Shown here: piece by piece, positions 33,482 through 42,506 of the stretch | Layout of the letters: each line of letters starts with the position of its first letter | How positions within the stretch are numbered: the first letter of the stretch is position 1 | Assembly: GCF_004000945.1 (NCBI RefSeq) | Contig: NZ_BIMF01000027.1 | Span: 1 to 59,863, forward strand | DNA: 59,863 nucleotides | Direction of reading: 5' to 3' | DNA from: Paenibacillus lautus NBRC 15380 | Lineage (GTDB): Bacteria; Bacillota; Bacilli; Paenibacillales; Paenibacillaceae | The notes under the pieces: model-generated | What the model was told of the DNA's origin: nothing | Seen by the model: only the letters and a program-made list of their open reading frames with translations | The model's database searches: none | Position numbers and translations under genes: made by a program

Positions 33482-36400
33482 TTATATACCTTTGGATAAG
33501 GTTCGACGAACCAACTTGACTTGTCCGTTCATCCCTGAAGGCAAAGCAGACTTTCCATACAAATTCTCCAGCGTATTGGCTGCACGGATGGTAAAGTGAT
33601 TGTTCCCCTGCTCAACATATGGCGTGATGTTCCAGTGATAAGGCGGCCACAACCGGATCCCTGCCTCCATATCATTCACGTATAAACAAGCCGTCTCCCT
33701 GATATCTTCTGCTTCCAGCCATAATTCCTCATCTGGGGCCAAGTTAAGTTGAGTTAGATCCACTTGCTGTGAGTATTCTCCCGCTCCCGCATAATAAGGA
33801 TAGCCGGCAGAAGACCAACAACCAAACACATGTTCGCGATCCGCGTTTAGCCTCATCTGATCCTCTATAACAAAGGGTCCGATCAAAAATGCAGGGAATG
33901 AAATCGCCGGCATCGGCTCCAGCAATGAAACCGTCAGAATCTCAAGTTCGTTCTCGCCTGCTAACAAATGAGGGGTGACATCCACGTTGGCATAGTGTTG
34001 ATCCTGCCAATTTGAGGGCTGCAGCGCATTCTGCCTTACGCCATTCACGAAGATTTCAAGATTGCGCCTACGCTGCAGAAAGCCGATATGGGATGGTATT
34101 TTCTGCTCCACATCGTCCAGAACTAACAACATCTTACGGGATTCGTCGTCATCCGATGGATCTGAATGAACTCGACGACTCGGTGATTGCAATCGTTCGA
34201 TCAATTCCTGCGTCATGGTAAACGTTGTACGATACGTGTTCACTTGCCCAGGCATCGTTGCGTTCATCCTGGACTTTCGGTCATTCAGCGTGACCTGCCA
34301 TTGGTCCAGTAATAAAACGTTGGGTTCAAGTGTCTGGAAACGCCACATGTCTTCAAGAACGATGACATCCTTGGATTTTCGATCCGCATCGAACGTTTGT
34401 TCCTTTTCGCCGATTGGGCTTTCCTCCGGTACAAGCGAGAGTACTCGCAGCTCTCCAGGTGCATAGGTAAGGATGGAATCGCTGGTTAACCGGCGTATGT
34501 TCCCGCTTTCCAAGTCCCATTCTTCGATTCGGTGCTTCGCCTCTCTTGCATCAAGCTTCAAGGAAACAGGCTTCTCCGACCAGTTCATCAGCCACACAAA
34601 TACTTGATTATCGAACACACGTTCTACACTGATCAAATCCTCATGTTGACCTTCGATCAACTTCCATCGTAAAACAGGAGACTTCCTTAATAACCCGCCT
34701 AAACGTTCACACAACGAATCCAATGAATCGCGATCCTCCAGGGAATAAAACAGACTATAACCCTTGCCAATGGATCGTAACGCATCATGCTGCGGAGTCG
34801 TACCAAATAACGCATGCATATGCTTCTCCAGTTCCGGATCATGATGCAAGGACTCGCTATGCCGCGGTATCGCTCCTACAGCAACGAGAGTACCGCCTTG
34901 CTTCACATAAGAAACGAGTTGTGCGGCAATGTCCTTCGACATGACCTCAATCTCCGGCATAATCAAAAGCGAATATATGTTCCCACCCTCGCTGAATCGA
35001 ACCCCTTCCCCATCCATAAGGGTGGCTTCGCGAAGCTGACATTCATCAACATAGTCGTAATCTATGGATCTGCGAAGCAAACGATCCGACAGGAGCGAGA
35101 ACATAGCATCGGAAGAGGGATGTCTATTCGATTGACCGGATACGAACATATTTTCGTATACCGTATGAATAGGTGACAGCAGAAGAACCTCCGGTGTACG
35201 TTTTCCGCACGCGCCGAGCAGACTCAGTCGCCCGATATAATCGGAAAAAGCACGATAATGCGGCCAATGCGGCGCGTGTTTGAATTCCGTCGGCGGAAAA
35301 TCGGTCTTCCGATACCCAGCAAACGAATAATAAAACGCATGCGGGATGAACAGATTAACACCCAGGAATGCCATGAAATTCGCATCCAGTCGCCGCTCTC
35401 GCATGGAATAGCCGTGACCACTTGCCCCAAACGATTCGCAGATCACCCGTTCCTTGCTGTTCAGCTGCGCGACAGAAGCTGCCGTCTTCACGGACACGAT
35501 CCGATGCGGATTCTCCTTCGTACCGATTCCGGGCGTTAGATAATCCACGCCTGCGTAGTGAAACTGCTGCAGCACCCGGGTCTGATTGCCTTGCGATCTG
35601 GCCTGTCCCCAGACCGGCTCTTCGAGCGTATGACCGATGTACAGGAGTCCATGCTCTTCACACCATGTACGAATCGCCTGATGATAACCCTCAACATACC
35701 AGCGCGTTATCGTATCATAATATTGCTGTTTCGTTGACCGGCTGCCATCAGCCATATTGTATAACAATGCGCCTAACCGCGGGATGAGATCATAACCATT
35801 CTCTTGGCGATACCGCTGTGCCATGCCCTGTGTCCAAGCAAAGACCAAGCCCGGCAGGGTAGCGCCCACATCGTGAACGGTCGTACGGATCGCTTCCACG
35901 CCGAAGAAACCATCGTGGATCATTAGCCCGGGTTCGTCGGTGAAAACACCTCGAATCGTTGCGCCAAAGTATTTCTGTAAGGACTGAAACGGATCATAGG
36001 ACATTCGGATAAAAGCCTGGACGGCTTCCGGATTCAACGTATCCAAGTAGTACCCTTGGGCAAACGTGATGCCTTCCGCGATCTCACAGGACCAGCAGGC
36101 CAGCACGATATAAGAATCCTCCGTTGTCGGCGTCCAATCTCCTCCCCATGCATGCGTGAGATCCTCGGGATCATCACAGAGCAGCCATTCCCCGTCCTGC
36201 TCCACAGCGCGATAAGCCAGAATGGCTATAAGCTCATTATGATCATAGCGTGCAAAGTCCAGCTTCAAGCCTTCCTGCTGTCCGTCGTGCGTATATCTTT
36301 TCTCTTCGACCCTTAAGTATCGCATGCGATATTCCGGATGCTGACGGGTCAGCTTGCCGCCCAGCGTTCCGCTTGGCCAATTGTCCTCATCGTACAGCCA

Positions 36401-36700
36401 GACGACCATGTTGCGCTTCTCGCACTCCAGGGTACAGAACTCCAACGCTTCCATAAATGCCGGCGACAGGTACGAGGTTTGCATCCCATGACGAGCATGC
36501 AGAACAACACCGCCGACACCCGCTTCATCCATCGATTGTATCTGGCTCTCCAGCTCCGGCTTCGTGAGCTCATGATTCAGGAACCAGAATGGCTGCGGGC
36601 GATACGTGGCATCCGGATTCTCGAATTGCACCTTCAGCTGCGTTAGATCCTGCTTATGATCCTTATGGGCTGCTTCTTCCTGAACATTAACGTTATTCAC
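33482..36700 (-). CDS. GH106-like large glycoside hydrolase
   Basis: A 1072-residue protein of the GH106/alpha-L-rhamnosidase-like group. The opening FENPDATYRPQPFWFLNHEL, AGVGGVVLHARHGMQTSYLS (56-75) and VVWLYDEDNWPSGTLGGKL (98-117) are characteristic. IRGVFTDEPGL (about 245-255) contains likely catalytic acids. A GATase-like and several beta-sandwich domains follow, including a GH2-type sugar-binding fold near the end (LEIFVNGVRQNAL, LWLEAEDIRETACLYVND). There is no signal peptide. The start is a GTG at 36700 preceded by GGTGAT. It is the last gene of the operon. If it is a rhamnosidase, together with GH38 mannosidase it points to a mannose/rhamnose-containing glycan; the many uncharacterised relatives make that tentative. 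Confidence 0.78.
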   Translation of the reverse strand: MNNVNVQEEAAHKDHKQDLTQLKVQFENPDATYRPQPFWFLNHELTKPELESQIQSMDEAGVGGVVLHARHGMQTSYLSPAFMEALEFCTLECEKRNMVVWLYDEDNWPSGTLGGKLTRQHPEYRMRYLRVEEKRYTHDGQQEGLKLDFARYDHNELIAILAYRAVEQDGEWLLCDDPEDLTHAWGGDWTPTTEDSYIVLACWSCEIAEGITFAQGYYLDTLNPEAVQAFIRMSYDPFQSLQKYFGATIRGVFTDEPGLMIHDGFFGVEAIRTTVHDVGATLPGLVFAWTQGMAQRYRQENGYDLIPRLGALLYNMADGSRSTKQQYYDTITRWYVEGYHQAIRTWCEEHGLLYIGHTLEEPVWGQARSQGNQTRVLQQFHYAGVDYLTPGIGTKENPHRIVSVKTAASVAQLNSKERVICESFGASGHGYSMRERRLDANFMAFLGVNLFIPHAFYYSFAGYRKTDFPPTEFKHAPHWPHYRAFSDYIGRLSLLGACGKRTPEVLLLSPIHTVYENMFVSGQSNRHPSSDAMFSLLSDRLLRRSIDYDYVDECQLREATLMDGEGVRFSEGGNIYSLLIMPEIEVMSKDIAAQLVSYVKQGGTLVAVGAIPRHSESLHHDPELEKHMHALFGTTPQHDALRSIGKGYSLFYSLEDRDSLDSLCERLGGLLRKSPVLRWKLIEGQHEDLISVERVFDNQVFVWLMNWSEKPVSLKLDAREAKHRIEEWDLESGNIRRLTSDSILTYAPGELRVLSLVPEESPIGEKEQTFDADRKSKDVIVLEDMWRFQTLEPNVLLLDQWQVTLNDRKSRMNATMPGQVNTYRTTFTMTQELIERLQSPSRRVHSDPSDDDESRKMLLVLDDVEQKIPSHIGFLQRRRNLEIFVNGVRQNALQPSNWQDQHYANVDVTPHLLAGENELEILTVSLLEPMPAISFPAFLIGPFVIEDQMRLNADREHVFGCWSSAGYPYYAGAGEYSQQVDLTQLNLAPDEELWLEAEDIRETACLYVNDMEAGIRLWPPYHWNITPYVEQGNNHFTIRAANTLENLYGKSALPSGMNGQVKLVRRTLSKGI

Positions 36701-36718
36701 AATGCATCACCTGTCTCT

Positions 36719-38731
36719 TCACGAATTTAATCCAGACCGGGACATCAGCAATTGGATGAAAAATCCACCGACAACGGAGCGATTCTGGAAATTCATTTGC
36801 TTGCCGCTCATCGTGTCATACCAATCGGTCACCGGAACGCGAGCAGAGGTTTCATTCATGAAATCCCATAAGGGCGCAATTATGGCTTCAAACTGGGATT
36901 TTGTAGCACTCATAGAGGCACACCATACCAGCCAATCCGCTTTTGTATACGTATCGCGGCTATCCAGCGGAAGGCCGTAACGATTCTGTCTCAACTTATA
37001 ATATTCCAGCTCATGGGCAGCAACTTCTTTTGGAAACAGGTTTAATTCCAGCAGGCGATCCCATACCAGATTGTATTTCATGCTCCAAGAATCGTTGGCA
37101 CTGTCAAACGTAAGCTTATAATGGTCTCCTGCATCGGCCATGGATATCCATTCATTCGCCATGTTTCGAGCGGCTGCAAGATAAGTGGCTCCGTCCTGCA
37201 AGCCCAGTTGATCGCACATGTACGAATACGCGGCAATGCCCAAGATCGCTTTAATGGACAAATTCGCATTATGCGCCAGATGTCCGGCGAAATCATCCGT
37301 GCACAGCTGATTATCCGGATCGAGCCCATGCTGCAGTAAATACCCCGCCCATGCGGTAAGAGGTTCCCAGTGTTCCCGGGCAAAATCCGTATCTCCTTCA
37401 TACTTGCATACCGCGGCAGCCATCAAGAGCATATTTCCGCATTCCTCAATCGGCATCTGGTATTCCAGTTTATTCTCGCCATACACCTGACCGTTGGCTT
37501 TGGGGTACGTTCCCACGTCATGAGGCGCAAAATCGAACGGCCAATCAGGGCTCATGGCATACTTATAAATCGGGCGCATCATACCCTTGACCAGTTCAGG
37601 ATTGTATCTTAAGAACAATGGAATCGACGGGTAACTGACATCGACCGTAGCGATGCAACCGTTACTGAAATTCTCCTTGGAAAAAAACAACACGCGTCCC
37701 GCTTCATCGGCAACCAATTTATGAGCGGCAATCGCCTGTCGATAGGTCAACGCCAAGATATCCCGGTACTTTTCGCCGCCTGCGGCAAGACTCTCAGCCG
37801 TGAGCTCGCGATTGAATCTCTCACATTGCTGCATGATGTCTTCATACTGATCGGCTGCGGCTAACAGCATGTCATGAAAGGTCCATCCGTTTCGCTTCCA
37901 ATAAGCATCCAGCGGCTGGTTAAAATATTCGATTGCATGAATATCGTCATACGCAAGCATCAGATACTCGGATACCCATTCTTCCCGGACCGGACCCAAA
38001 TCGATTTCGGCGGCCATAACGGGAACGTTATCGGATACCGGTCTCGGCTTCTGATGATCATCTTCCGACGGTAATTGGCCGGTTCGTACATATAATTCAC
38101 GGCTTGGCACAGCATGAATCACCGTCTGGATACGTTCCGTACGGGGAACCGCCAGAACCATATACCCCCAATCGATCCTCGTATCATCTCCGGCAAGCTG
38201 TAGAATGGGCTGTTCAACAGTGCCCATCGACATCATATTCAAGCGTCCATCGATTAGGCGATGCTCCCAGGTCACTTGCTGATCCGGTGTATGCACGCAC
38301 CACTCGCCTGTGACATCGAAGTAGATCTTAACATCATGGGCACGCCCATCCATCGAACGAACCTGTACCGTCACATACGTGACGGGCCGGGATAACAGAT
38401 CAAGATTATCCAGTAACAAAGGCGTGGTGAACTCAACCTGAAGCTCAATGCCTTCCCCCTGAAACGTATAACGGGTGGTTAGCGGCTCAACTGTCAGATC
38501 GGTTTGCTCAAGCGCTTCAGGCTCAAGTCGTTCTGCCGGATCCTGCGTGATAACTTTTCCTATGAATCGTCGCGGGGCGCCATCAATGATGGCTAGTCCC
38601 ACCATGCCCTGAATCTTGTTCGTCCAATGCCGGGTATGATCATCGTAGAGATGATCTGCAGCGGACCACACGCTAAAATAAGGATCTACGGTGACCAGGG
38701 GTACGGATGGAGGTCTGAATTTCGTTGTCAT
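36719..38731 (-). CDS. DUF4965/DUF1793 glutaminase-like (alpha/alpha)6 protein
   Basis: A 670-residue protein with the domain set DUF4964-DUF5127-DUF4965-DUF1793. It opens with RPPSVPLVTVDPYFSVWSAA, and later has FFSKENFSNGCIATVDVSYP, FAPHDVGTYPKANGQVYG, MPIEECGNMLLMAAAVCKYE and FDSANDSWSMKYNLVWDRLL. The family name comes from fungal glutaminase GtaA, but the C-terminal half is an (alpha/alpha)6 barrel like that of many glycosidases. There is no signal peptide, so it is cytoplasmic here. Placed between a binding protein and a GH106-like enzyme, it more probably acts on a glycan or glycosylamine than on free glutamine (inference). AAGGAG precedes the ATG. Confidence 0.85.
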   Translation of the reverse strand: MTTKFRPPSVPLVTVDPYFSVWSAADHLYDDHTRHWTNKIQGMVGLAIIDGAPRRFIGKVITQDPAERLEPEALEQTDLTVEPLTTRYTFQGEGIELQVEFTTPLLLDNLDLLSRPVTYVTVQVRSMDGRAHDVKIYFDVTGEWCVHTPDQQVTWEHRLIDGRLNMMSMGTVEQPILQLAGDDTRIDWGYMVLAVPRTERIQTVIHAVPSRELYVRTGQLPSEDDHQKPRPVSDNVPVMAAEIDLGPVREEWVSEYLMLAYDDIHAIEYFNQPLDAYWKRNGWTFHDMLLAAADQYEDIMQQCERFNRELTAESLAAGGEKYRDILALTYRQAIAAHKLVADEAGRVLFFSKENFSNGCIATVDVSYPSIPLFLRYNPELVKGMMRPIYKYAMSPDWPFDFAPHDVGTYPKANGQVYGENKLEYQMPIEECGNMLLMAAAVCKYEGDTDFAREHWEPLTAWAGYLLQHGLDPDNQLCTDDFAGHLAHNANLSIKAILGIAAYSYMCDQLGLQDGATYLAAARNMANEWISMADAGDHYKLTFDSANDSWSMKYNLVWDRLLELNLFPKEVAAHELEYYKLRQNRYGLPLDSRDTYTKADWLVWCASMSATKSQFEAIIAPLWDFMNETSARVPVTDWYDTMSGKQMNFQNRSVVGGFFIQLLMSRSGLNS

Positions 38732-38816
38732 CTGACTTCAACTCCTTCATTCTTCTTTATTCTGGATAATGCCTTTCATATCCTTGCGATTTGGAAACAA
38801 AAGTGAGGAGAGCGCA

Positions 38817-38859
38817 AAAGGCTTCGCCCCCTTGATTGCCAAGGTGCTGCGAAGCCTTT
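38817..38859 (-). terminator. Hairpin inside the glycan operon (attenuator or partial terminator)
   Basis: AAAGGCTTCGC and GCGAAGCCTTT pair perfectly over 11 bp around 21 bases, followed by only TTTT on the minus strand. It separates the importer genes from the two last hydrolase genes, so read-through is needed to express them from the main promoter. Confidence 0.65.
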
Positions 38860-38892
38860 CGTATTACCGGGCTCCCTTGATGATGGAAGTCA

Positions 38893-40551
38893 TCAGTTCG
38901 GCATCTGAACGGTTACCACGTCTTTCCCCTTCAGATTTTCGTTCGTGAACTGCATCGCTTTCTCATATCCGGTCTTACGTAGCTGTTCTCGTAGTTCGTT
39001 AATAATGCTCATGGCGGCTTCATCCGATTTAGCAAATACCGCTTCCTTCCAAGCATCCCCCATTCGATCCATCGATGGCTTCAGCATTTCCCATTCCGGT
39101 GCTTTCGTGATGACATCGCCCGGGTTATAGGCGGTAATCACGTGAATGCCGTTCGGTCGGAGGATTTTGCGTGCTTTCTCCATGGCATCCAGCCGTTCCT
39201 GTTCGGCCCAGATGTCTCCGCCAGCAACCGAATTGATCCGGTCAAGGCCCGTCAGCGACTCGAGGCCAATGCTGATACCTTCGTTCTTGCGCAGCTTCAT
39301 GTTGGTGTCTGTGCTGAATTTGTCAAACCATTCCTGGTTGGCAACCGGCTTGCCGTCTTTCATGTCCCAGTGAACACCCTGAACTCCATATCTCGCCAGC
39401 ATGAACCCTTCGTCCGAGGCCATGAAATCCAGGAACTTCAGCGCAGCGTCGACGCAAGCGCCTTTACAGTTCTTCGTGATCGCCGTGACGTTGTTGCCCT
39501 GAATTCCGAGATCAACCGGCCTGTCCGGCTCGACGTCAGCGCGCTCCAATGGGCCGAGCGGAATGTAGTCGCTGCCCGGATGCGAGGAGACATACTCCTT
39601 GGACGCATCCAGAATGGCCGGATAGTGCGCGGCAAGGATAGCGATGCGGCCCTGATTGATTTTTTCCTTGGCGATCGGGTCCGTCTGGGTAAAGGTTTCC
39701 GGATCCAGCAGCCCTTCTTCAACCAGCTTCCGGTAGAACAGCGTGTACTCTTCATAACCCTTCGTGAAGAAGTTATGTTCAACCGTGCCATCACCTTTAT
39801 CTACATAACTTGCACCCGAGTAGAACATGGTGTTGCCGATGCCAACGGCCCAGCCGTTACTGAACCCCCCCAGCGGAAAGACCGGCTGGCCGTTCTCTTG
39901 CAAATTGGCATCTTTGATTTTTTTGAGGAAGTTATAGAAATCGTCCTTCGTGACAACGGATTGCGGATCGACGCCGACTTTCTCGGCAATGTCTTTGCGC
40001 ACATAGAAGCCATAGAGCCAATCCATGCCGTCTTCGTTCGTGGCCGGCTGATTTTGCAGCAGCAAATATTTTTTGCCGTCGTAAGCATCAATCGCTTTCT
40101 CATATAATGCCGGCGGCACATTTTCTTCCGCAATGGATTTGGACAGGTTCGGATAATCCTTCAGCTTGTCCGATATATCCACCAATTGTCCTTCTTTGGC
40201 CGCCTTGATGATCCCATCCAACTCCCCGCCCCAGGCAGGTCCGGTATAGATATCCGGCAAATCCTGCGTGGCGAAGATCTGGTTGACCTTCTCCGTCTCA
40301 CTGCCTTTCGTATATTCCCATTCAAGGGTAACGCCGGTCTTCTCCTTGATGACTTCCTCCACCGGTGTCATGGCATCGGAACCGTTTGAGCCATTCCAAT
40401 TGTGTAATATTTTGAGTTTGTATGAATTCTCTCCTTCTGCCCCTTCTCCGTTATCTCCGTTCCCTGATGAATTCGTGCAGCTGATCAGCAAACCTCCAAC
40501 CATGATGGACACGAGCAATGCGGATACGCCTTTCGACCAAACCCTCTTCAA
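38893..40551 (-). CDS. LipO-type solute-binding lipoprotein of the glycan operon
   Basis: A 552-residue extracellular binding protein of the LipO/YtcQ class typical of Paenibacillus (longer than family-1 proteins). The lipobox is LISC, with Cys25. Body motifs are YKLKILHNWNGSNGSDAMTP, FATQDLPDIYTG, DWLYGFYVRKDIAEKVGV and WAVGIGNTMFY. I start at the TTG at 40551, nine bases after AGGAGG; the in-frame ATG 54 bases upstream has no ribosome site and would precede the signal peptide with a charged stretch. It feeds the LplB/YtcP-type permeases encoded just before it. Such importers often carry large oligosaccharides. No two-component YesMN pair is present. Confidence 0.9.
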   Translation of the reverse strand: MKRVWSKGVSALLVSIMVGGLLISCTNSSGNGDNGEGAEGENSYKLKILHNWNGSNGSDAMTPVEEVIKEKTGVTLEWEYTKGSETEKVNQIFATQDLPDIYTGPAWGGELDGIIKAAKEGQLVDISDKLKDYPNLSKSIAEENVPPALYEKAIDAYDGKKYLLLQNQPATNEDGMDWLYGFYVRKDIAEKVGVDPQSVVTKDDFYNFLKKIKDANLQENGQPVFPLGGFSNGWAVGIGNTMFYSGASYVDKGDGTVEHNFFTKGYEEYTLFYRKLVEEGLLDPETFTQTDPIAKEKINQGRIAILAAHYPAILDASKEYVSSHPGSDYIPLGPLERADVEPDRPVDLGIQGNNVTAITKNCKGACVDAALKFLDFMASDEGFMLARYGVQGVHWDMKDGKPVANQEWFDKFSTDTNMKLRKNEGISIGLESLTGLDRINSVAGGDIWAEQERLDAMEKARKILRPNGIHVITAYNPGDVITKAPEWEMLKPSMDRMGDAWKEAVFAKSDEAAMSIINELREQLRKTGYEKAMQFTNENLKGKDVVTVQMPN

Positions 40552-40623
40552 ACCAATCGCCTCCTGGAATATGGATATCAATGATCTTGGTAAAGCTTTG
40601 GACAAATTCCGGGTCAGGATGAC

Positions 40624-41520
40624 CTAACCTTTAACCGAACCGATCATAACCCCCTTTACGAAATATCGCTGCAGGAACGGATAAATGCACAATATCGGGA
40701 AGACCGTAATGACAAGCAAGGCCATCCGGAGCGATTCCGGCGTTGCGCCAGCACCGCTGGTTCCACCAACCGTCTGCCCTCCCTGCTGCGCGGCCCGCTG
40801 CATGGAATTGGACAGTGCTTCAGCTTCCGTCAGCATTTCTTGCAACAGGGTCTGCACGGGTATCAAATCTTTGTTGGATACGTAGTACGCCCCCGAGAAC
40901 CAATCATTCCAATGGGCCACTCCGATAAACAGGGAGATGGTGGCCAGCACCGGTCCCGAAAGCGGAAGTATGATCCGAACGAAGATTTGAAAATCGCCGT
41001 ACCCATCAATGCGGGCTGACTCTTCCAGCTCCTCGGGTATGCCTTGCAAAAAGGTCCGGATAATGACGATGTGCATGAAATTGAACAGCATCGGCAGAAC
41101 ATACACCCAGAAGCTGTTGATTAGATGCAGTTTTTGCAGCGTGATGAAGAACGGGATGAACCCGGCACTGAAAATCGTTGGCAAAAAGATGTAAAAGGTG
41201 AAAAAAGTGCGGCCTGGCAATGTTTTTTTGGAAAGCGCATAGGCCATGAGCGTACACAGCACAACATGAAGGAATGTACCCAGCACGGTGCGCATGAGCG
41301 TAATTTGGTACGCCTTCCAGATGCGGGCATTATCGAATACCTGGGCGTAGTTCTCCAGCGTGAATTTACGGGGCAAAAAATAGATCGCCCCCATCATGGA
41401 ATCCTTCCCGTCATTAAGGGAATACGCCAAAATATAAATAAACGGATAGATCATGGAAAATCCAATGATGGCAAGAACGGTGTAATTGAACACCGAGAAT
41501 AAAGACCATTTACGTTTCAT
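40624..41520 (-). CDS. ABC transporter permease, YtcP/LplC type
   Basis: A 298-residue permease with the YtcP-like opening YPFIYILAYSLNDGKDS and REFTLENY-like stretch (PRKFTLENYAQVF). The EAA motif is EESARIDGYGDFQIFVRIIL and the end is RYFVKGVMIGSVKG, the common C-terminus of this group. AGGAGGTG precedes the ATG, 12 bases from the previous permease gene. It carries an unusual poly-Gly/Thr/Ala insert (QQGGQTVGGTSGAGATPE) before its last membrane segment, in the usual place of a variable loop. Confidence 0.92.
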   Translation of the reverse strand: MKRKWSLFSVFNYTVLAIIGFSMIYPFIYILAYSLNDGKDSMMGAIYFLPRKFTLENYAQVFDNARIWKAYQITLMRTVLGTFLHVVLCTLMAYALSKKTLPGRTFFTFYIFLPTIFSAGFIPFFITLQKLHLINSFWVYVLPMLFNFMHIVIIRTFLQGIPEELEESARIDGYGDFQIFVRIILPLSGPVLATISLFIGVAHWNDWFSGAYYVSNKDLIPVQTLLQEMLTEAEALSNSMQRAAQQGGQTVGGTSGAGATPESLRMALLVITVFPILCIYPFLQRYFVKGVMIGSVKG

Positions 41521-41532
41521 AACGTCACCTCC

Positions 41533-42459
41533 TTAGAACAGGGATACATCACTGACTTTGCGGGCGATTCGATTGACGGTCAGAACCAGAATGAGCCCGA
41601 TGATGCTTTGGAACAGTCCGACCGCAGCGGCGTAACTGAGACGCCCTTCTCGGATACCGGAATTGATGGCATGCACGTCCAGTACGCTGCCCATGCTGGC
41701 AGTCGCAGGACCATTCAGGAGAAGGAGCTGTTCATACCCGGCGCTCATCAGATTCCCCACGGCGAGAATAAACAATATGATGGCCACATTGCGGATACCT
41801 GGAAGTGTCACATGCCACATCTGCTTGAAACGTCCTGCGCCATCCATCTTGGCAGCTTCGTAGAGCTGCTGATCGATACCCGCAATGGCGGCCATAAAGA
41901 TAATGGAATTCCAGCCGATGTTCTTCCATATGTCCGACCCGACAATCATCTGGTAGAACCAGGTAGGGTTGTTCAGGAACTGGATCGATTCGGCTCCGAA
42001 TGAGCCCAGCAAGTCATTGACCGGACCCCCGTATGGAGTCAGTAAACGCTGCATGAGAGTAACAACCACGATCCACGATACGAAATAAGGTAAATAAGAA
42101 AGAGTCTGAATCGTCTTCTTGAATTTCATCTTCCGAACTTCATTCAACAGGAGCGCAAGCACGATCGGCATCGGAAATCCGATCAGCAGCTTCATGAGAC
42201 TGATGATGACCGTGTTGCGAATGATGTCACCAGACTGATAGTAACTGAAGAATTGTTCAAAGTACTTAAATCCTGCCCAGGGACTCCCGGTGAATCCGCC
42301 AACGAAGGTATAGTCCCGGAAAGCAACTTGAATTCCGTATAAGGGCACGTAAGAGAATAGAAAAAACCAGACGATGCCTGGCAGCATGAACAAGTAAAAG
42401 AGCTTGTGCTGCCAGATTCGTTTCATGAATCGGTTGTTGGTTAATCGTGACTTGCTCAC
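41533..42459 (-). CDS. ABC transporter permease, LplB type
   Basis: A 308-residue permease of the LplB/YteP group: KLFYLFMLPGIVWFFLFSYV, then YGIQVAFRDYTFVGG and SPWAGFKYFEQFF, and the EAA motif YEAAKMDGAGRFKQMWHVTL. It starts at a GTG with GGAGAGGTGGG upstream. It forms the membrane channel with the YtcP-type partner directly downstream; the ATPase must come from elsewhere (MsmX-type). Lipidated LipO-like binding proteins are the usual partners and one follows in this operon. Confidence 0.92.
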   Translation of the reverse strand: MSKSRLTNNRFMKRIWQHKLFYLFMLPGIVWFFLFSYVPLYGIQVAFRDYTFVGGFTGSPWAGFKYFEQFFSYYQSGDIIRNTVIISLMKLLIGFPMPIVLALLLNEVRKMKFKKTIQTLSYLPYFVSWIVVVTLMQRLLTPYGGPVNDLLGSFGAESIQFLNNPTWFYQMIVGSDIWKNIGWNSIIFMAAIAGIDQQLYEAAKMDGAGRFKQMWHVTLPGIRNVAIILFILAVGNLMSAGYEQLLLLNGPATASMGSVLDVHAINSGIREGRLSYAAAVGLFQSIIGLILVLTVNRIARKVSDVSLF

Positions 42460-42480
42460 ATTCCCACCTCTCCTTTCAGT

Positions 42481-42499
42481 GGGGCGGATTGGCCGCCCC
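42481..42499. promoter_or_regulatory. GC-rich hairpin between alpha-mannosidase and permease genes
   Basis: GGGGCGG ATTGG CCGCCCC is a perfect 7-bp stem without a T-run, in the 47-base gap within the operon. It could protect the upstream mRNA end and make transporter and enzyme levels differ. Confidence 0.5.
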
Positions 42500-42506
42500 G
42501 GTTATA

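Noticed and set aside
39142..40107. 321-codon plus-strand frame over the LipO-type gene
   Set aside because: Antisense shadow of a strongly supported lipoprotein gene; no start context.
41229..41244. TTGGAAAGCGCATAGG as a cre site
   Set aside because: The TGNAANCG core is out of register.
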